From Pedobacter sp. Leaf170 (GTDB taxonomy: Bacteria > Bacteroidota > Bacteroidia > Sphingobacteriales > Sphingobacteriaceae), in contig NZ_CAKLBP010000001.1 in the NCBI RefSeq assembly GCF_920984665.1, positions 88,848-152,847 on the forward strand: a stretch of DNA of 64,000 bases, written 5' to 3'. This document shows positions 1 to 8,633 of this stretch, in pieces (the stretch's first letter is position 1; the number at the start of each line of letters is the position of its first letter). The position numbers and the translations under genes are program-made. Under the pieces are notes generated by a model that saw only the letters and a program-made list of their open reading frames with translations, did not search any database and was not told where the DNA came from.

Positions 1-2
1 CA

Positions 3-740
3 ATGATAGTGGAAAAGCAGGAAATATTAGCTAAGTTGCGACAGCAGCTATTAGAAATGCAGGGGTATAAATCACTCCCGGAAGCATCAGGCAATAGCTT
101 TGGTCTCGGTCCCATTGAATCCTGTTTTCCGACCAGCACTTTTCCTACTGGAACCATTCACGAATTTCTTGCAGAAAGCCCAGAAGAAGCGGCAGCAAGC
201 GAAGGTTTCATGACAGGGTTGCTGTCAAAGCTCATGGAAAACGGGCGCTCCTGCTTATGGATTAGCCAAGAGCGAAAACTTTTTCCGCCCTCACTGGAAA
301 TCTTTGGTGCCGATCCACAACACATCATCTTTATCGACCTAAACTATAAAAAAGATATTCTATGGGTGTTGGAAGAAGCGCTGAAATGTGAGGGGCTTGC
401 CTGCGTGATTGCGGAGCTTCCAGACGTGGATTTTGCACAAAGTCGAAGGTTGCAACTTGTTACCGAAAAAAGTCATGTTACCGGATTTATTTTAAGAAAG
501 CGATCAAAATCAAGAATCTCCGCTACTGCTTGTACCGCTAGGTGGGCGATCAAACCTTATCCATCAGCAACGATAAATAACCTGCCTGGGGTAGGAAATC
601 CAAGATGGGAGATAAATTTAATTAAGGTCAAAAATGCTGAAGGCGGTACGTTTCTTCTGGAATGGGCGGATAATAGGTTTCTTCCGGTAGAAAGTAGTCA
701 TCCAGTTGTTTTAAAAGAAGTGAAGGAAAAAATTGCATGA
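3..740 (+). CDS. imuA: ImuA-like protein, mutagenesis cassette
   Basis: RecA/SulA-like accessory protein that works with ImuB and DnaE2 in damage-induced translesion synthesis. The 245-residue length fits the family. A degenerate RecA-like core is visible (WISQERKLFPP near residue 87, ELPDVDFAQSRRLQL near 140, RWAIKPYPS near 180), without a convincing Walker A, as is usual for ImuA. The start at the third base of the window gives a normal ImuA N-terminus, so the gene appears complete although its promoter is outside. It overlaps imuB by 4 bp (ATGA), so the two are translationally coupled. A LexA-type operator would lie upstream of the window and cannot be judged. Confidence 0.8.
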   Translation: MIVEKQEILAKLRQQLLEMQGYKSLPEASGNSFGLGPIESCFPTSTFPTGTIHEFLAESPEEAAASEGFMTGLLSKLMENGRSCLWISQERKLFPPSLEIFGADPQHIIFIDLNYKKDILWVLEEALKCEGLACVIAELPDVDFAQSRRLQLVTEKSHVTGFILRKRSKSRISATACTARWAIKPYPSATINNLPGVGNPRWEINLIKVKNAEGGTFLLEWADNRFLPVESSHPVVLKEVKEKIA

Positions 741-2233
741 GCAGGTACCTAAGTATATACTTTCCAAACCTTTTGACAGATCGTCTTGCCATCAGAAAAC
801 CAGAACTTAAGGATACCTGTTATGTTTTTACCATGTCCCAGAAAAATAGAATGATGGTGACTGCCTCATCGCGCCAGGCTGAAAAGCAAGGCATACATGT
901 TCCCATGGTTCTTGCAGATGCCAAGGCATTAGTGCCGGATATATTAGCATTTGATGAAAAAATTGATTTCAATCAAAAGCTACTTTTTAGAATCGCAAAA
1001 TGGGCAATACGCTATTCACCTAATGTTGCCGTAGAATTACCGGACGGCATAGTGCTGGACAGCACTGGCTGCGCTCACCTTTTTGGAGGAGAAGAAAAAT
1101 ACCTGAAAAACATTCTAAGCAAACTTGAACAATTCGGTTATTACTGTCTTGGGGGCCTATCAGATTCAATAGGTACCTCCTGGGCTATCGCAAGATTTGG
1201 GCATAAATTACCAATAATACCTTCCGGACAACAGTATAATGCCTTACTTAACCTACCCCCTGTCGCCTTACGCCTAACGCAACCCGTTATCGAAAGATTA
1301 CATAAACTCGGATTTGATAAAATTGGAAAATTTATTCAAATGCCAGCATCCATATTAAGAAGAAGGTTTGGAACCGAAATGCTAAGCCGTCTTGGCCAAG
1401 CACTTGGCACTGAAGAGGAAGCCTTTACGCCAATCATTTTTAAAGCGCCCTACCAGGAGCGTCTGGTTTGCTTAGAACCTATCAAAACCCGCTCAGCCAT
1501 TGAAATTGGGATTGAGAAACTGCTAGAATTGCTATGCAAAAGATTATCAAAGGAAGGACAGGGAATCCGATTAGCCGACTTGCAATGCTACCGTTTGGAT
1601 GGTAAAATAACCGAAATACAAATTGGCACCAATCAGTCCACCCATAACATTAAACATTTGACGAAACTATTTGGGCTTAAGATAGATAAAATAGCGCCTG
1701 GGCTAGGCATAGAACTTCTTATCTTGACGGCAAGTAAAACCGAGCAGGTCCTTATTGAGCAAGAGAAACTTTGGGGCGGAAACTTCGGGCTTGAAGATCA
1801 GAATCTTGCCCAGCTACTGGACAGACTTGCAGGAAAGGTTGGCCATCAAGCCATAAAAAGATACATCCCTCAGGCCCACTACTGGCCGGAGCGCTCTCTT
1901 CGTCAGGCCATAACACTGGATGAAAAAACGGAAATTAAATGGCAGAAAGCAAATCCCCGCCCCATGGAAATGTTGCATAAACCTGCTGCCATCAAAGTCA
2001 CAGCGCCTATACCTGATTACCCGCCATTGAGCTTTCGTTACAAGGAGGAGCTGCACTGGGTAAAAAAAGCAGATGGGCCAGAGCGCATCGAGCAGGAATG
2101 GTGGCTCTCTCAGGGAGAGCACCGTGACTACTACATATTAGAAGATGATAAGGGATGCAGATATTGGGTATTCAGATCGGGCCACTACAATGAGGATACA
2201 TCTGAGTGGTTCCTGCACGGATTTTTCGCGTAA
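737..2233 (+). CDS. imuB: ImuB, catalytically inactive Y-family polymerase homologue
   Basis: Y-family (DinB-like) protein of 498 residues that serves as the hub of the ImuA-ImuB-DnaE2 mutasome and links it to the sliding clamp. The N-terminal start YLSIYFPNLLTDRLAIRKP aligns with the first Y-family motif, but the catalytic acidic residue is not there. The usual SIDE motif region reads VELPDGIVLDSTGCAHLF, so catalysis is not expected; this is normal for ImuB. Helix-hairpin-helix and little-finger regions follow at about residues 170-350. The position between imuA and dnaE2 makes the assignment firm. Confidence 0.88.
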   Translation: MSRYLSIYFPNLLTDRLAIRKPELKDTCYVFTMSQKNRMMVTASSRQAEKQGIHVPMVLADAKALVPDILAFDEKIDFNQKLLFRIAKWAIRYSPNVAVELPDGIVLDSTGCAHLFGGEEKYLKNILSKLEQFGYYCLGGLSDSIGTSWAIARFGHKLPIIPSGQQYNALLNLPPVALRLTQPVIERLHKLGFDKIGKFIQMPASILRRRFGTEMLSRLGQALGTEEEAFTPIIFKAPYQERLVCLEPIKTRSAIEIGIEKLLELLCKRLSKEGQGIRLADLQCYRLDGKITEIQIGTNQSTHNIKHLTKLFGLKIDKIAPGLGIELLILTASKTEQVLIEQEKLWGGNFGLEDQNLAQLLDRLAGKVGHQAIKRYIPQAHYWPERSLRQAITLDEKTEIKWQKANPRPMEMLHKPAAIKVTAPIPDYPPLSFRYKEELHWVKKADGPERIEQEWWLSQGEHRDYYILEDDKGCRYWVFRSGHYNEDTSEWFLHGFFA

Positions 2234-2260
2234 CCATAAAAGTTAAGAATAGAATTAATT

Positions 2261-5200
2261 ATGAGCTACTGCGAACTGCAAACGACCTCCAATTTTAGTT
2301 TTTTGAAAGGTGCATCCCATCCGGAGGAGCTCATCGAACAGGCGGCGATTTTCGGCTATCCCAAGATTGCGATTACAGACGTGAACACCCTGGCCGGAAT
2401 TGTACGTGCACACACTGCTTCAAGAAATCATAATATTAGAATTATTCCGGCTTGCAGACTTGAACTGCTGGACGGACCACCACTACTCGCCTACCCAACC
2501 ACACAAGAGGCCTACAGCAGCTTATCTGCTCTGTTGAGCGAGGGCAACATGCGTGCTGAGAAAGGAAAATGTTTTCTCTATAAAAATGACATCTACATTA
2601 ACCAAAAGGAGATACTTTTCATCGCCATTGCCCCGGAAGAACTTTCACTAGGCTTTGAATTTGACTCACGCTTTATTGCAGCATTAAAAGAATACAAAGA
2701 CATGCTTGGCAGCTCGCTTTACCTTGCTGCTAATCGATTGTACCAGGGGCAGGACCAAAAACGGCTATTCCGCCTGAATGAACTGAGTAAAAAGCTTGCA
2801 CTGGGTATGGTGGCTACAAATGATGTACTTTACCATCATCAGCAAAGAAGAGAACTTCAGGACATCTTAACCTGTGTACGTGAAAAATCAACCATTTACA
2901 ATGCAGGTTTTCTTTTAAAAATGAATGCCGAAAGGCATTTAAAACCTATAGAAGAGATGCACCGCCTTTTCCGGCAGTATCCAGAGGCCATCGAGAATAC
3001 AACCATTATTGCAGAAAAATGCCAATTTAGTTTAGACTCGCTAAAATATGTATATCCCGATGAAATACTTTCGGGTGAGCGTTCCCCACAGGAAGAACTG
3101 GAATACCTAACCTGGAAAGGTGCTGAAGAAATGTTTGGACTTCCCCTACCCGAAAAAGTAATCAAAAACATAACCCATGAAATGAAGTTTGTGAAGGAAA
3201 TGGATTATGCCTCTTATTTTCTGACTGTTTATGATATTGTGAGGTTTGCCAGGCAACAGAGAATACTTTGCCAGGGAAGGGGTTCTGCGGCAAATTCCAC
3301 CATTTGTTATTGCCTCGGGATAACCTCCGTCAATCCAACAAAATTTGACTTACTATTTGAGCGTTTTATTTCTTCTGCCCGAAATGAGCCCCCAGACATT
3401 GATGTAGACTTTGAACATGAGCGAAGGGAGGAAGTGATCCAGTATATTTATGAGAAATATGGCCGGGACCGGGCAGCTATTGTAGCTACGGTAACTCAGC
3501 TCCACCAAAAAGGAGCACTGAGAGATGTTGGCAGAGCAATGGGTCTATCAACCGATACAATTGACCGGCTGTCTGCTTCTATCTGGGAATTTACAGATGA
3601 GTGGTTTGAAAGTGAACGGGTCTCTGAGCAGGGCTTGAATCCAAGAGATCCGTTATTGGTAAAAGTACTAAATTTAACAAAACAGATGATGGGCTTTCCC
3701 CGTCAGCTTGGCCAGCACACCGGGGGATTTGTGATCACCGCTGGAAAACTTACCGACCTCTGCCCGATCTTTCATGCACGCATGGAGAATCGGACAAATA
3801 TTGAGTGGAATAAAGATGATATTGATGCTTTAGGTTTCCTCAAAATAGATGTGCTAGCTTTAGGTATGCTCACCTGCATTCGCAAAGCCTTCGATCTCGC
3901 TAAAAAACATTATGACTTAGACCTTACACTGGCATCAATCAATAAAGAAGATGATGCCAAGGTTTACGAGATGATTTCCCATGCAGACACAATAGGCGTC
4001 TTTCAGATCGAAAGCCGGGCACAGCAGCAGATGCTTCCTAGACTTCGCCCATCCTGTTTTTATGACTTGGTTATTGAAGTAGCCATTGTACGTCCAGGAC
4101 CTATTCAGGGTGATATGGTCCATCCTTATCTTCGCAGAAGAAATAAAGAAGAGCCCATAAGCTATCCTTCAAAGGAACTTGAGGAAATCTTAGGCAAAAC
4201 CCTCGGAGTACCGCTATTTCAGGAACAGGCAATGAAGATCGCTATTGTGGCCGCTGGTTTTACTCCAGCCGAGGCTGATGAACTGCGAAGGTCCATGGCT
4301 ACCTTCAAGATGCATGGAATGGTGACTAAATTTGAAAAAAAATTAGTGGACGGAATGACCGCCCGCGGATACACAGAAGAATTTGCACGCCGAGTTTTTA
4401 AGCAATTGGAAGGATTCGGAAGTTATGGTTTCCCAGAAAGCCACGCAGCAAGTTTTGCGCTTTTAGTGTATGTCTCCTGCTGGCTGAAATGCTATTATCC
4501 TGACGTGTTTGCCTGTGCGATTCTGAATTCTATGCCAATGGGCTTTTACCAGCCTGCTCAATTGGTTATCGATGCTCGCAATCACGGTGTAGAAATTAAA
4601 GAAATAGACGTAAATCTATCAGACTGGGACAATAAATTAGAAGAGAAAACGGGAAAATATTGTGGTTTAAGATTAGGATTTAGGCAAATATCAGGAGTCA
4701 AAGAGGAGGATATAGAGGTTTTGATAAAAAGTAGATTCTCGGGCTATCAGAACCTACATTCACTACTGGATGCGGGTGTATCTATTGCTGCGCTTGAAAT
4801 CCTTGCAGATGCTGACGCTTTCAGATCAATAGGTATGGATAGAAGGCAGGCTCTCTGGGAAATATCTGCATTAAAAGACCGGCCCATAGGTGCCTTCAAG
4901 GGACAGCCATCTTCATCAGAAAAAGAACAACAGATACAATTACCATTAATGTCTCAGGGAGAGCATGTTGTGCAAGACTACACCTCAACTTCCCTATCAC
5001 TTAAAGCCCACCCGGTTAGTCTGATAAGAGAAAAATTACAACTTTTTAACATTAAGTCATCACAGGATATCAAAACCATTTCGAATGGCAGCCACATCAA
5101 GGTCGCCGGATTAATTATCGTTCGCCAGAGACCCGGAACAGCTGGCGGGGTATGCTTTATCTCATTGGAAGATGAATTTGGATGGTTTAATGTGGTGATT

Positions 5201-5491
5201 TTTGAAAAACTGTTCGAAAGCTACCGAAAAGAAATTCTACATTCAAGGTTGCTAATGGTGGAGGGTAAAGTTCAGAAAGAGGGCGAGGTGACTAATGTTA
5301 TCGTGTCAAAATGCTTTGATTTCACAAAACTGCTTAAAGGACTGACTGAAAAAGACGATGATCACCTACCTATACTCACCTTATCCCGATCAGGTGAGAA
5401 AGAGCCACCATATCCTACTCAGAACAAACGCTCACAGGTTCGTCAGGTCTCCCCTCATCAAGTGTTTGATGGGGGACGCAATTTTAAATAG
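2261..5491 (+). CDS. dnaE2: Error-prone DNA polymerase III alpha subunit DnaE2 (ImuC)
   Basis: C-family DNA polymerase of 1076 residues, the catalytic part of the ImuABC mutasome. An N-terminal PHP domain (SFLKGASHPEELIEQA, ITDVNTLAG) spans about residues 1-200. The catalytic aspartates are in PDIDVDFEHERREEV near residue 380, followed by thumb, fingers and helix-hairpin-helix. A C-terminal OB fold is seen near residue 943 (HIKVAGLIIVRQRPG). The length is that of DnaE2 rather than replicative DnaE1 (usually longer). It follows imuB by 27 bp, so the three genes form one operon. The cassette is visibly richer in G+C than much of the window, consistent with transfer on an integrative element. 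Confidence 0.93.
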   Translation: MSYCELQTTSNFSFLKGASHPEELIEQAAIFGYPKIAITDVNTLAGIVRAHTASRNHNIRIIPACRLELLDGPPLLAYPTTQEAYSSLSALLSEGNMRAEKGKCFLYKNDIYINQKEILFIAIAPEELSLGFEFDSRFIAALKEYKDMLGSSLYLAANRLYQGQDQKRLFRLNELSKKLALGMVATNDVLYHHQQRRELQDILTCVREKSTIYNAGFLLKMNAERHLKPIEEMHRLFRQYPEAIENTTIIAEKCQFSLDSLKYVYPDEILSGERSPQEELEYLTWKGAEEMFGLPLPEKVIKNITHEMKFVKEMDYASYFLTVYDIVRFARQQRILCQGRGSAANSTICYCLGITSVNPTKFDLLFERFISSARNEPPDIDVDFEHERREEVIQYIYEKYGRDRAAIVATVTQLHQKGALRDVGRAMGLSTDTIDRLSASIWEFTDEWFESERVSEQGLNPRDPLLVKVLNLTKQMMGFPRQLGQHTGGFVITAGKLTDLCPIFHARMENRTNIEWNKDDIDALGFLKIDVLALGMLTCIRKAFDLAKKHYDLDLTLASINKEDDAKVYEMISHADTIGVFQIESRAQQQMLPRLRPSCFYDLVIEVAIVRPGPIQGDMVHPYLRRRNKEEPISYPSKELEEILGKTLGVPLFQEQAMKIAIVAAGFTPAEADELRRSMATFKMHGMVTKFEKKLVDGMTARGYTEEFARRVFKQLEGFGSYGFPESHAASFALLVYVSCWLKCYYPDVFACAILNSMPMGFYQPAQLVIDARNHGVEIKEIDVNLSDWDNKLEEKTGKYCGLRLGFRQISGVKEEDIEVLIKSRFSGYQNLHSLLDAGVSIAALEILADADAFRSIGMDRRQALWEISALKDRPIGAFKGQPSSSEKEQQIQLPLMSQGEHVVQDYTSTSLSLKAHPVSLIREKLQLFNIKSSQDIKTISNGSHIKVAGLIIVRQRPGTAGGVCFISLEDEFGWFNVVIFEKLFESYRKEILHSRLLMVEGKVQKEGEVTNVIVSKCFDFTKLLKGLTEKDDDHLPILTLSRSGEKEPPYPTQNKRSQVRQVSPHQVFDGGRNFK

Positions 5492-5754
5492 AGAAATTTT
5501 AAAGTTATTCATGTAACTTAACCTAGCAGCTATTTGTATATTTCAATTCCATAATCTTTTTACTACGATAAATGCTGCCGCCAATCAGCAATTGCCAGGA
5601 ATTCGTGCGGATTTTTGGTGCTAGAAAACTTATAAACAAGGAAAGTCGATGGGGCAATAGATAATCAATCTGAGCCTGACCTTAAATGTCTGTTCAATTA
5701 CCTTTGAAATTACCTATATTGACCCTTATAATAATGAATAGCGTCAAAAAAAAA

Positions 5755-6315
5755 ATGAAGCGTATTGTTTTCTTTGGAGATAGTCTTACTGCAGGATATG
5801 GGCTTTCAAATCCGTCTTTAGAATCTTTCCCTGCTTTGCTGGCAGAAAGAGCAAAAGCTGAAGGCTTTGAATTTAATTACATGAATGCTGGCGTTAGTGG
5901 TGATACCACCCAAAGTGCCTTGCTGAGACTCCCAAAAGTATTGACTGATTATATTGATATTTTTGTTATCGGTATTGGTGCGAATGACATACTTCGTGCA
6001 TATGATCCAAAAAAAATGGCTGCCAACATTGAATCAATAATTCAAAAAATAAGATTGGCAAACCATTGTTCAAAAATCATACTCCTGGGTATGGAACTAC
6101 CTAAATGGATAGCGCACCAAAGCTTGAGCGGATATCAAAATATTTATACTGACTTAGCTTACAAATTCGATTTGGTTTTTTTACCATTTATGCTCGAAGA
6201 GGTGATTGGTAATAAAAATTTAAATATGTCGGACTTGGTACATCCTAATAAAGAGGGCTACAAAATCATTTCAGCTCGAATTTGGCCTTTGCTCAAATCA
6301 ACCCTTGAAGAATAA
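5755..6315 (+). CDS. GDSL/SGNH-family esterase, TesA-like
   Basis: SGNH hydrolase that cleaves acyl esters or lysophospholipids. The four blocks are plain: FGDSLTAGYG (nucleophile Ser, residue ~9 from this start), NAGVSGDTT (Gly), GIGANDIL (Asn), and DLVHPNKEGY (Asp/His of the triad). About 186 residues, the size of TesA. I chose the ATG at 5755 because block I normally begins a few residues from the mature N-terminus; in-frame ATGs at 5734 and 5686 are possible and the longest form adds a weak hydrophobic N-terminus. There is no clear signal peptide with the start chosen. Natural substrate is not evident from context. Confidence 0.82.
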   Translation: MKRIVFFGDSLTAGYGLSNPSLESFPALLAERAKAEGFEFNYMNAGVSGDTTQSALLRLPKVLTDYIDIFVIGIGANDILRAYDPKKMAANIESIIQKIRLANHCSKIILLGMELPKWIAHQSLSGYQNIYTDLAYKFDLVFLPFMLEEVIGNKNLNMSDLVHPNKEGYKIISARIWPLLKSTLEE

Positions 6316-6653
6316 AATTCCTTCGTACAATCCAAATAGCTAAGATATATTAATAAATAAAATAATAGCTTTAGAGCATCGACTAGCCTGTTTGATATCT
6401 GTGTCAAGCATATTAAACTTCAACTTACCAGCAAGAGATATTAATGAAAGGACCTATAGTTTATCCAATTGATTTTCTTCTAAACTTATACCTTCTAAAA
6501 TGTCTCATATTATTTAAGTTTTTATAAATGAAACGACCAGTAGGGATAGAGACAAAAGTTTTAAAAAAATCTACCAGGAATTGCATATCAATCAAAGTTT
6601 TCAAAACTAAACCAAAATACGAAGGTTGTCTTTATACATCTATACCATATATT

Positions 6654-7667
6654 ATGAATAACGACAACAAAATTTCAAGACGCAAAGTTTTAGGAGGGTT
6701 AGGTTTAGCGATGGCCACAGTTGCCACAACTCCATTTTTGGGAAATGCAGTGCCTAGTACACCCAATTTAAGTCTGGATAGATTGGATGATCTGCAAGAT
6801 CCAACGACCAAGTACCCGCGTCCGCCTTTCACTCATCAGAATCAGCCCTGGCCAGCACTTGCAAGTAAAATGATTCCAAGACCGGACCATGGCGAAACCA
6901 GTTATAAGGGCTCAGGACGACTTATGGGAAGAAAAGCCTTGATTACAGGTGGAGATTCTGGAATGGGAAGGGCAGCGGCTATTGCATATGCCCGGGAAGG
7001 TGCTGATGTCGCGATTAACTATTTACCTCAAGAGGAACCAGATGCTCAGGAAGTTTTAGCGCTTATAAAAAAAGAAGGGAGAAAAGCAATTGCCATTCCT
7101 GGCGACATTCGTGAAGAGGGTTTTTGTAAGAAATTAGTTGATGAGGCGGCCATACAGCTGGGTGGCCTCGACATCTTAATCAGTAATGCAGCACGCCAGC
7201 AATCAAATCCATCTATTTTAGATATCAGCTCAGAGCAATTTGATTGGACCATAAAAACAAATATTTATGCCCCATTTTGGATTATAAAAGCTGCCTTGCC
7301 ATATTTAAAACCGGGATCATCTATCATAGGTACGACTTCAGTTCAGGCAACAGATCCCTCACCTGATTTATACGATTATGCACAGACAAAGGCAGCTACA
7401 ACTAATTTTGTTAAATCACTAGCTAAGCAACTTGGTCCAAAAGGAATTAGGGTAAATGGAGTCGCACCCGGCCCAATCTGGACACCATTGCAAATGGGTG
7501 GTGGTTCTACTCCAGAAAAACTAAAAGAATTCGGAAAAGAAACTCCACTAGGAAGACCGGGACAACCGGCAGAACTGGCTTCGATATATGTACAACTTGC
7601 AGCGAATGATGCGAGTTTTTCAACGGGTCAAATATATGGTGCAGCCGGCGGAAACGGTCAACCGTAG
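6654..7667 (+). CDS. Short-chain dehydrogenase with twin-arginine leader
   Basis: NAD(P)-dependent SDR oxidoreductase, 337 residues from the chosen start. The N-terminus MNNDNKISRRKVLGGLGLA resembles a Tat signal (SRRKVLG followed by a hydrophobic run ending PFLGNAV), so the enzyme is probably exported folded with its cofactor. The Rossmann motif TGGDSGMGRAAA is near residue 98, the NAG-like motif is SNAARQ, and the catalytic YxxxK is in YDYAQTKAA. The end (GQIYGAAGG) is typical of YghA/YhdF-like glucose/alcohol dehydrogenases. An upstream in-frame ATG at 6528 would bury the twin-arginine motif, so I prefer 6654. It lies just inside the putative integrative-element end. Confidence 0.85.
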   Translation: MNNDNKISRRKVLGGLGLAMATVATTPFLGNAVPSTPNLSLDRLDDLQDPTTKYPRPPFTHQNQPWPALASKMIPRPDHGETSYKGSGRLMGRKALITGGDSGMGRAAAIAYAREGADVAINYLPQEEPDAQEVLALIKKEGRKAIAIPGDIREEGFCKKLVDEAAIQLGGLDILISNAARQQSNPSILDISSEQFDWTIKTNIYAPFWIIKAALPYLKPGSSIIGTTSVQATDPSPDLYDYAQTKAATTNFVKSLAKQLGPKGIRVNGVAPGPIWTPLQMGGGSTPEKLKEFGKETPLGRPGQPAELASIYVQLAANDASFSTGQIYGAAGGNGQP

Positions 7668-7974
7668 CAGTTGGAAATATTGTAAACAAATTGTGGCGCT
7701 AGAAAATATAATTACTGCTATAAGTCAGAATGCCTGACCATAATAATTAGCGTCTTTCATTACATGCATGATTAAATATTCACAGATACATTTGTTCCGA
7801 AATGTTAAACATTAAATACAATCCATACTCTCGAAATTTTCATTAAAATTTATAAAGTCAGAAAATTGTAAAAGAAACATTTTTGATGCCCTATTAAATA
7901 CTTAATAAATACTTAAGAAAATCTGAAAATAAATTTGTAAAACATTGATTTACAGATATTTAGAGCGAAAAATT
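7668..7974. other. AT-rich intergenic region at element end
   Basis: No credible coding region on either strand. The sequence is strongly AT-rich and leads directly into the tRNA-Met 3' fragment. Ends of tRNA-borne integrative elements often carry integrase or excisionase binding sites here, but I see no repeat clear enough to name one. Confidence 0.5.
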
Positions 7975-8022
7975 AAAAGACTCATAATCTTTTGGTCGCT
8001 GGTTCGAGCCCAGCTGGGCCCA
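7975..8022 (+). pseudogene. 3' half of tRNA-Met(CAT): putative att site
   Basis: The fragment contains the anticodon arm (AAAAGA CTCATAA TCTTTT), a variable region, a perfect T arm (GCTGG TTCGAGC CCAGC, 7998-8014), the 3' acceptor strand TGGGCCC (8015-8021) and discriminator A. The 5' acceptor strand and a normal D arm are missing, so it cannot fold as a tRNA. A rho-independent terminator follows 12 bp later. An intact 3' half joined to its terminator but not to a 5' half is the classic mark of integration into a tRNA gene: the intact tRNA is expected at the other end of the element, left of position 1. CAT could denote Met or Ile2. Confidence 0.8.
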
Positions 8023-8033
8023 CAAACAAAAAT

Positions 8034-8066
8034 CACCCCTTGAGACATTCTTAAGGGGTTTTTTTA
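8034..8066 (+). terminator. Rho-independent terminator after tRNA fragment
   Basis: Inverted repeat ACCCCTT (8035-8041) and AAGGGGT (8053-8059) followed by a run of seven T. It probably was the original terminator of the interrupted tRNA-Met gene. Confidence 0.8.
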
Positions 8067-8099
8067 TGCCCTAGAAGGCGCTTTTTAGCCGTATCTCCT

Positions 8100-8257
8100 G
8101 TTATTTCTGCAATTCATTTGGTTAGGTTCACCCCCTGGTTTAAGTGTTCAAACGGATCACTTAAATCTCTTTTGAAAACCAAGGTCTCCAGACCTAAATA
8201 GCTTGCTGCACTAAATTACTTCAAAGAACGACCACTCTTTTAGTGGTTTTATTTTTA
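8100..8257 (+). ncRNA. Candidate structured RNA with terminator
   Basis: There is no ORF, but a set of nested inverted repeats: GCAA/TTGC (8109-8112 with 8203-8206), TTAGGT/ACCTAA (8122-8127 with 8192-8197) and TTTAAGTG/CACTTAAA (8139-8146 with 8158-8165). They can stack into one long interrupted hairpin. A terminator-like stem ACCACT/AGTGGT (8231-8236 with 8242-8247) with a T-rich tail follows. This resembles a small RNA gene, possibly 6S-like in shape. It is a reading of base pairing by eye, without covariance support, and chance pairing in AT-rich DNA is possible. Confidence 0.3.
8229..8257 (+). terminator. Probable rho-independent terminator
   Basis: Stem ACCACT and AGTGGT with a 5-base loop, followed by TTTATTTTT. 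It has no protein-coding gene just upstream, which is why a non-coding transcript is suspected. Confidence 0.6.
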
Positions 8258-8388
8258 TGGGTTGAAAAATTTTAATTTATGTCATAATTTAATTTCATCT
8301 TCTGCGTTCAATAACCAATAGCTTACCAAATGAACCACTTTATCAATTTCGAAGCTAAATATTTATCCTCTAACTAAACCCTATTGCA

Positions 8389-8496
8389 ATGAGCACATTC
8401 TTAATCACACCAATCGCATTTTACATCATTTCAGCATCACTTATAATTTTAGGATTCATTTCAGCAGAGCAGAATCCAATCGATGATGATTATTAA
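8389..8496 (+). CDS. Possible 35-residue small membrane protein
   Basis: An ATG-started ORF reads MSTFLITPIAFYIISASL, continues through LIILGFISAEQ and ends in an acidic tail PIDDDY. One hydrophobic segment of about 20 residues is visible. It lies alone between the putative structured RNA and the secreted methyltransferase. It could be a real single-pass micropeptide; its short length leaves coding potential unproven. Confidence 0.35.
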   Translation: MSTFLITPIAFYIISASLIILGFISAEQNPIDDDY

Positions 8497-8633
8497 TTAT
8501 ATTTCAAAAAGCTCTGGAAGCATTCTTTGGAAGCCCTGTTGTCAATTTTTAAACTATGCTTGATTATGATGCGCACAAACCGAGCCATCGACCTAAAAAA
8601 AGATTGGCTGGTTCAATAAAAGAATAACATTCT

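Noticed and set aside
1814..2122. A 102-codon minus-strand frame within imuB
   Set aside because: Shadow of conserved ImuB coding sequence, no recognisable domain.
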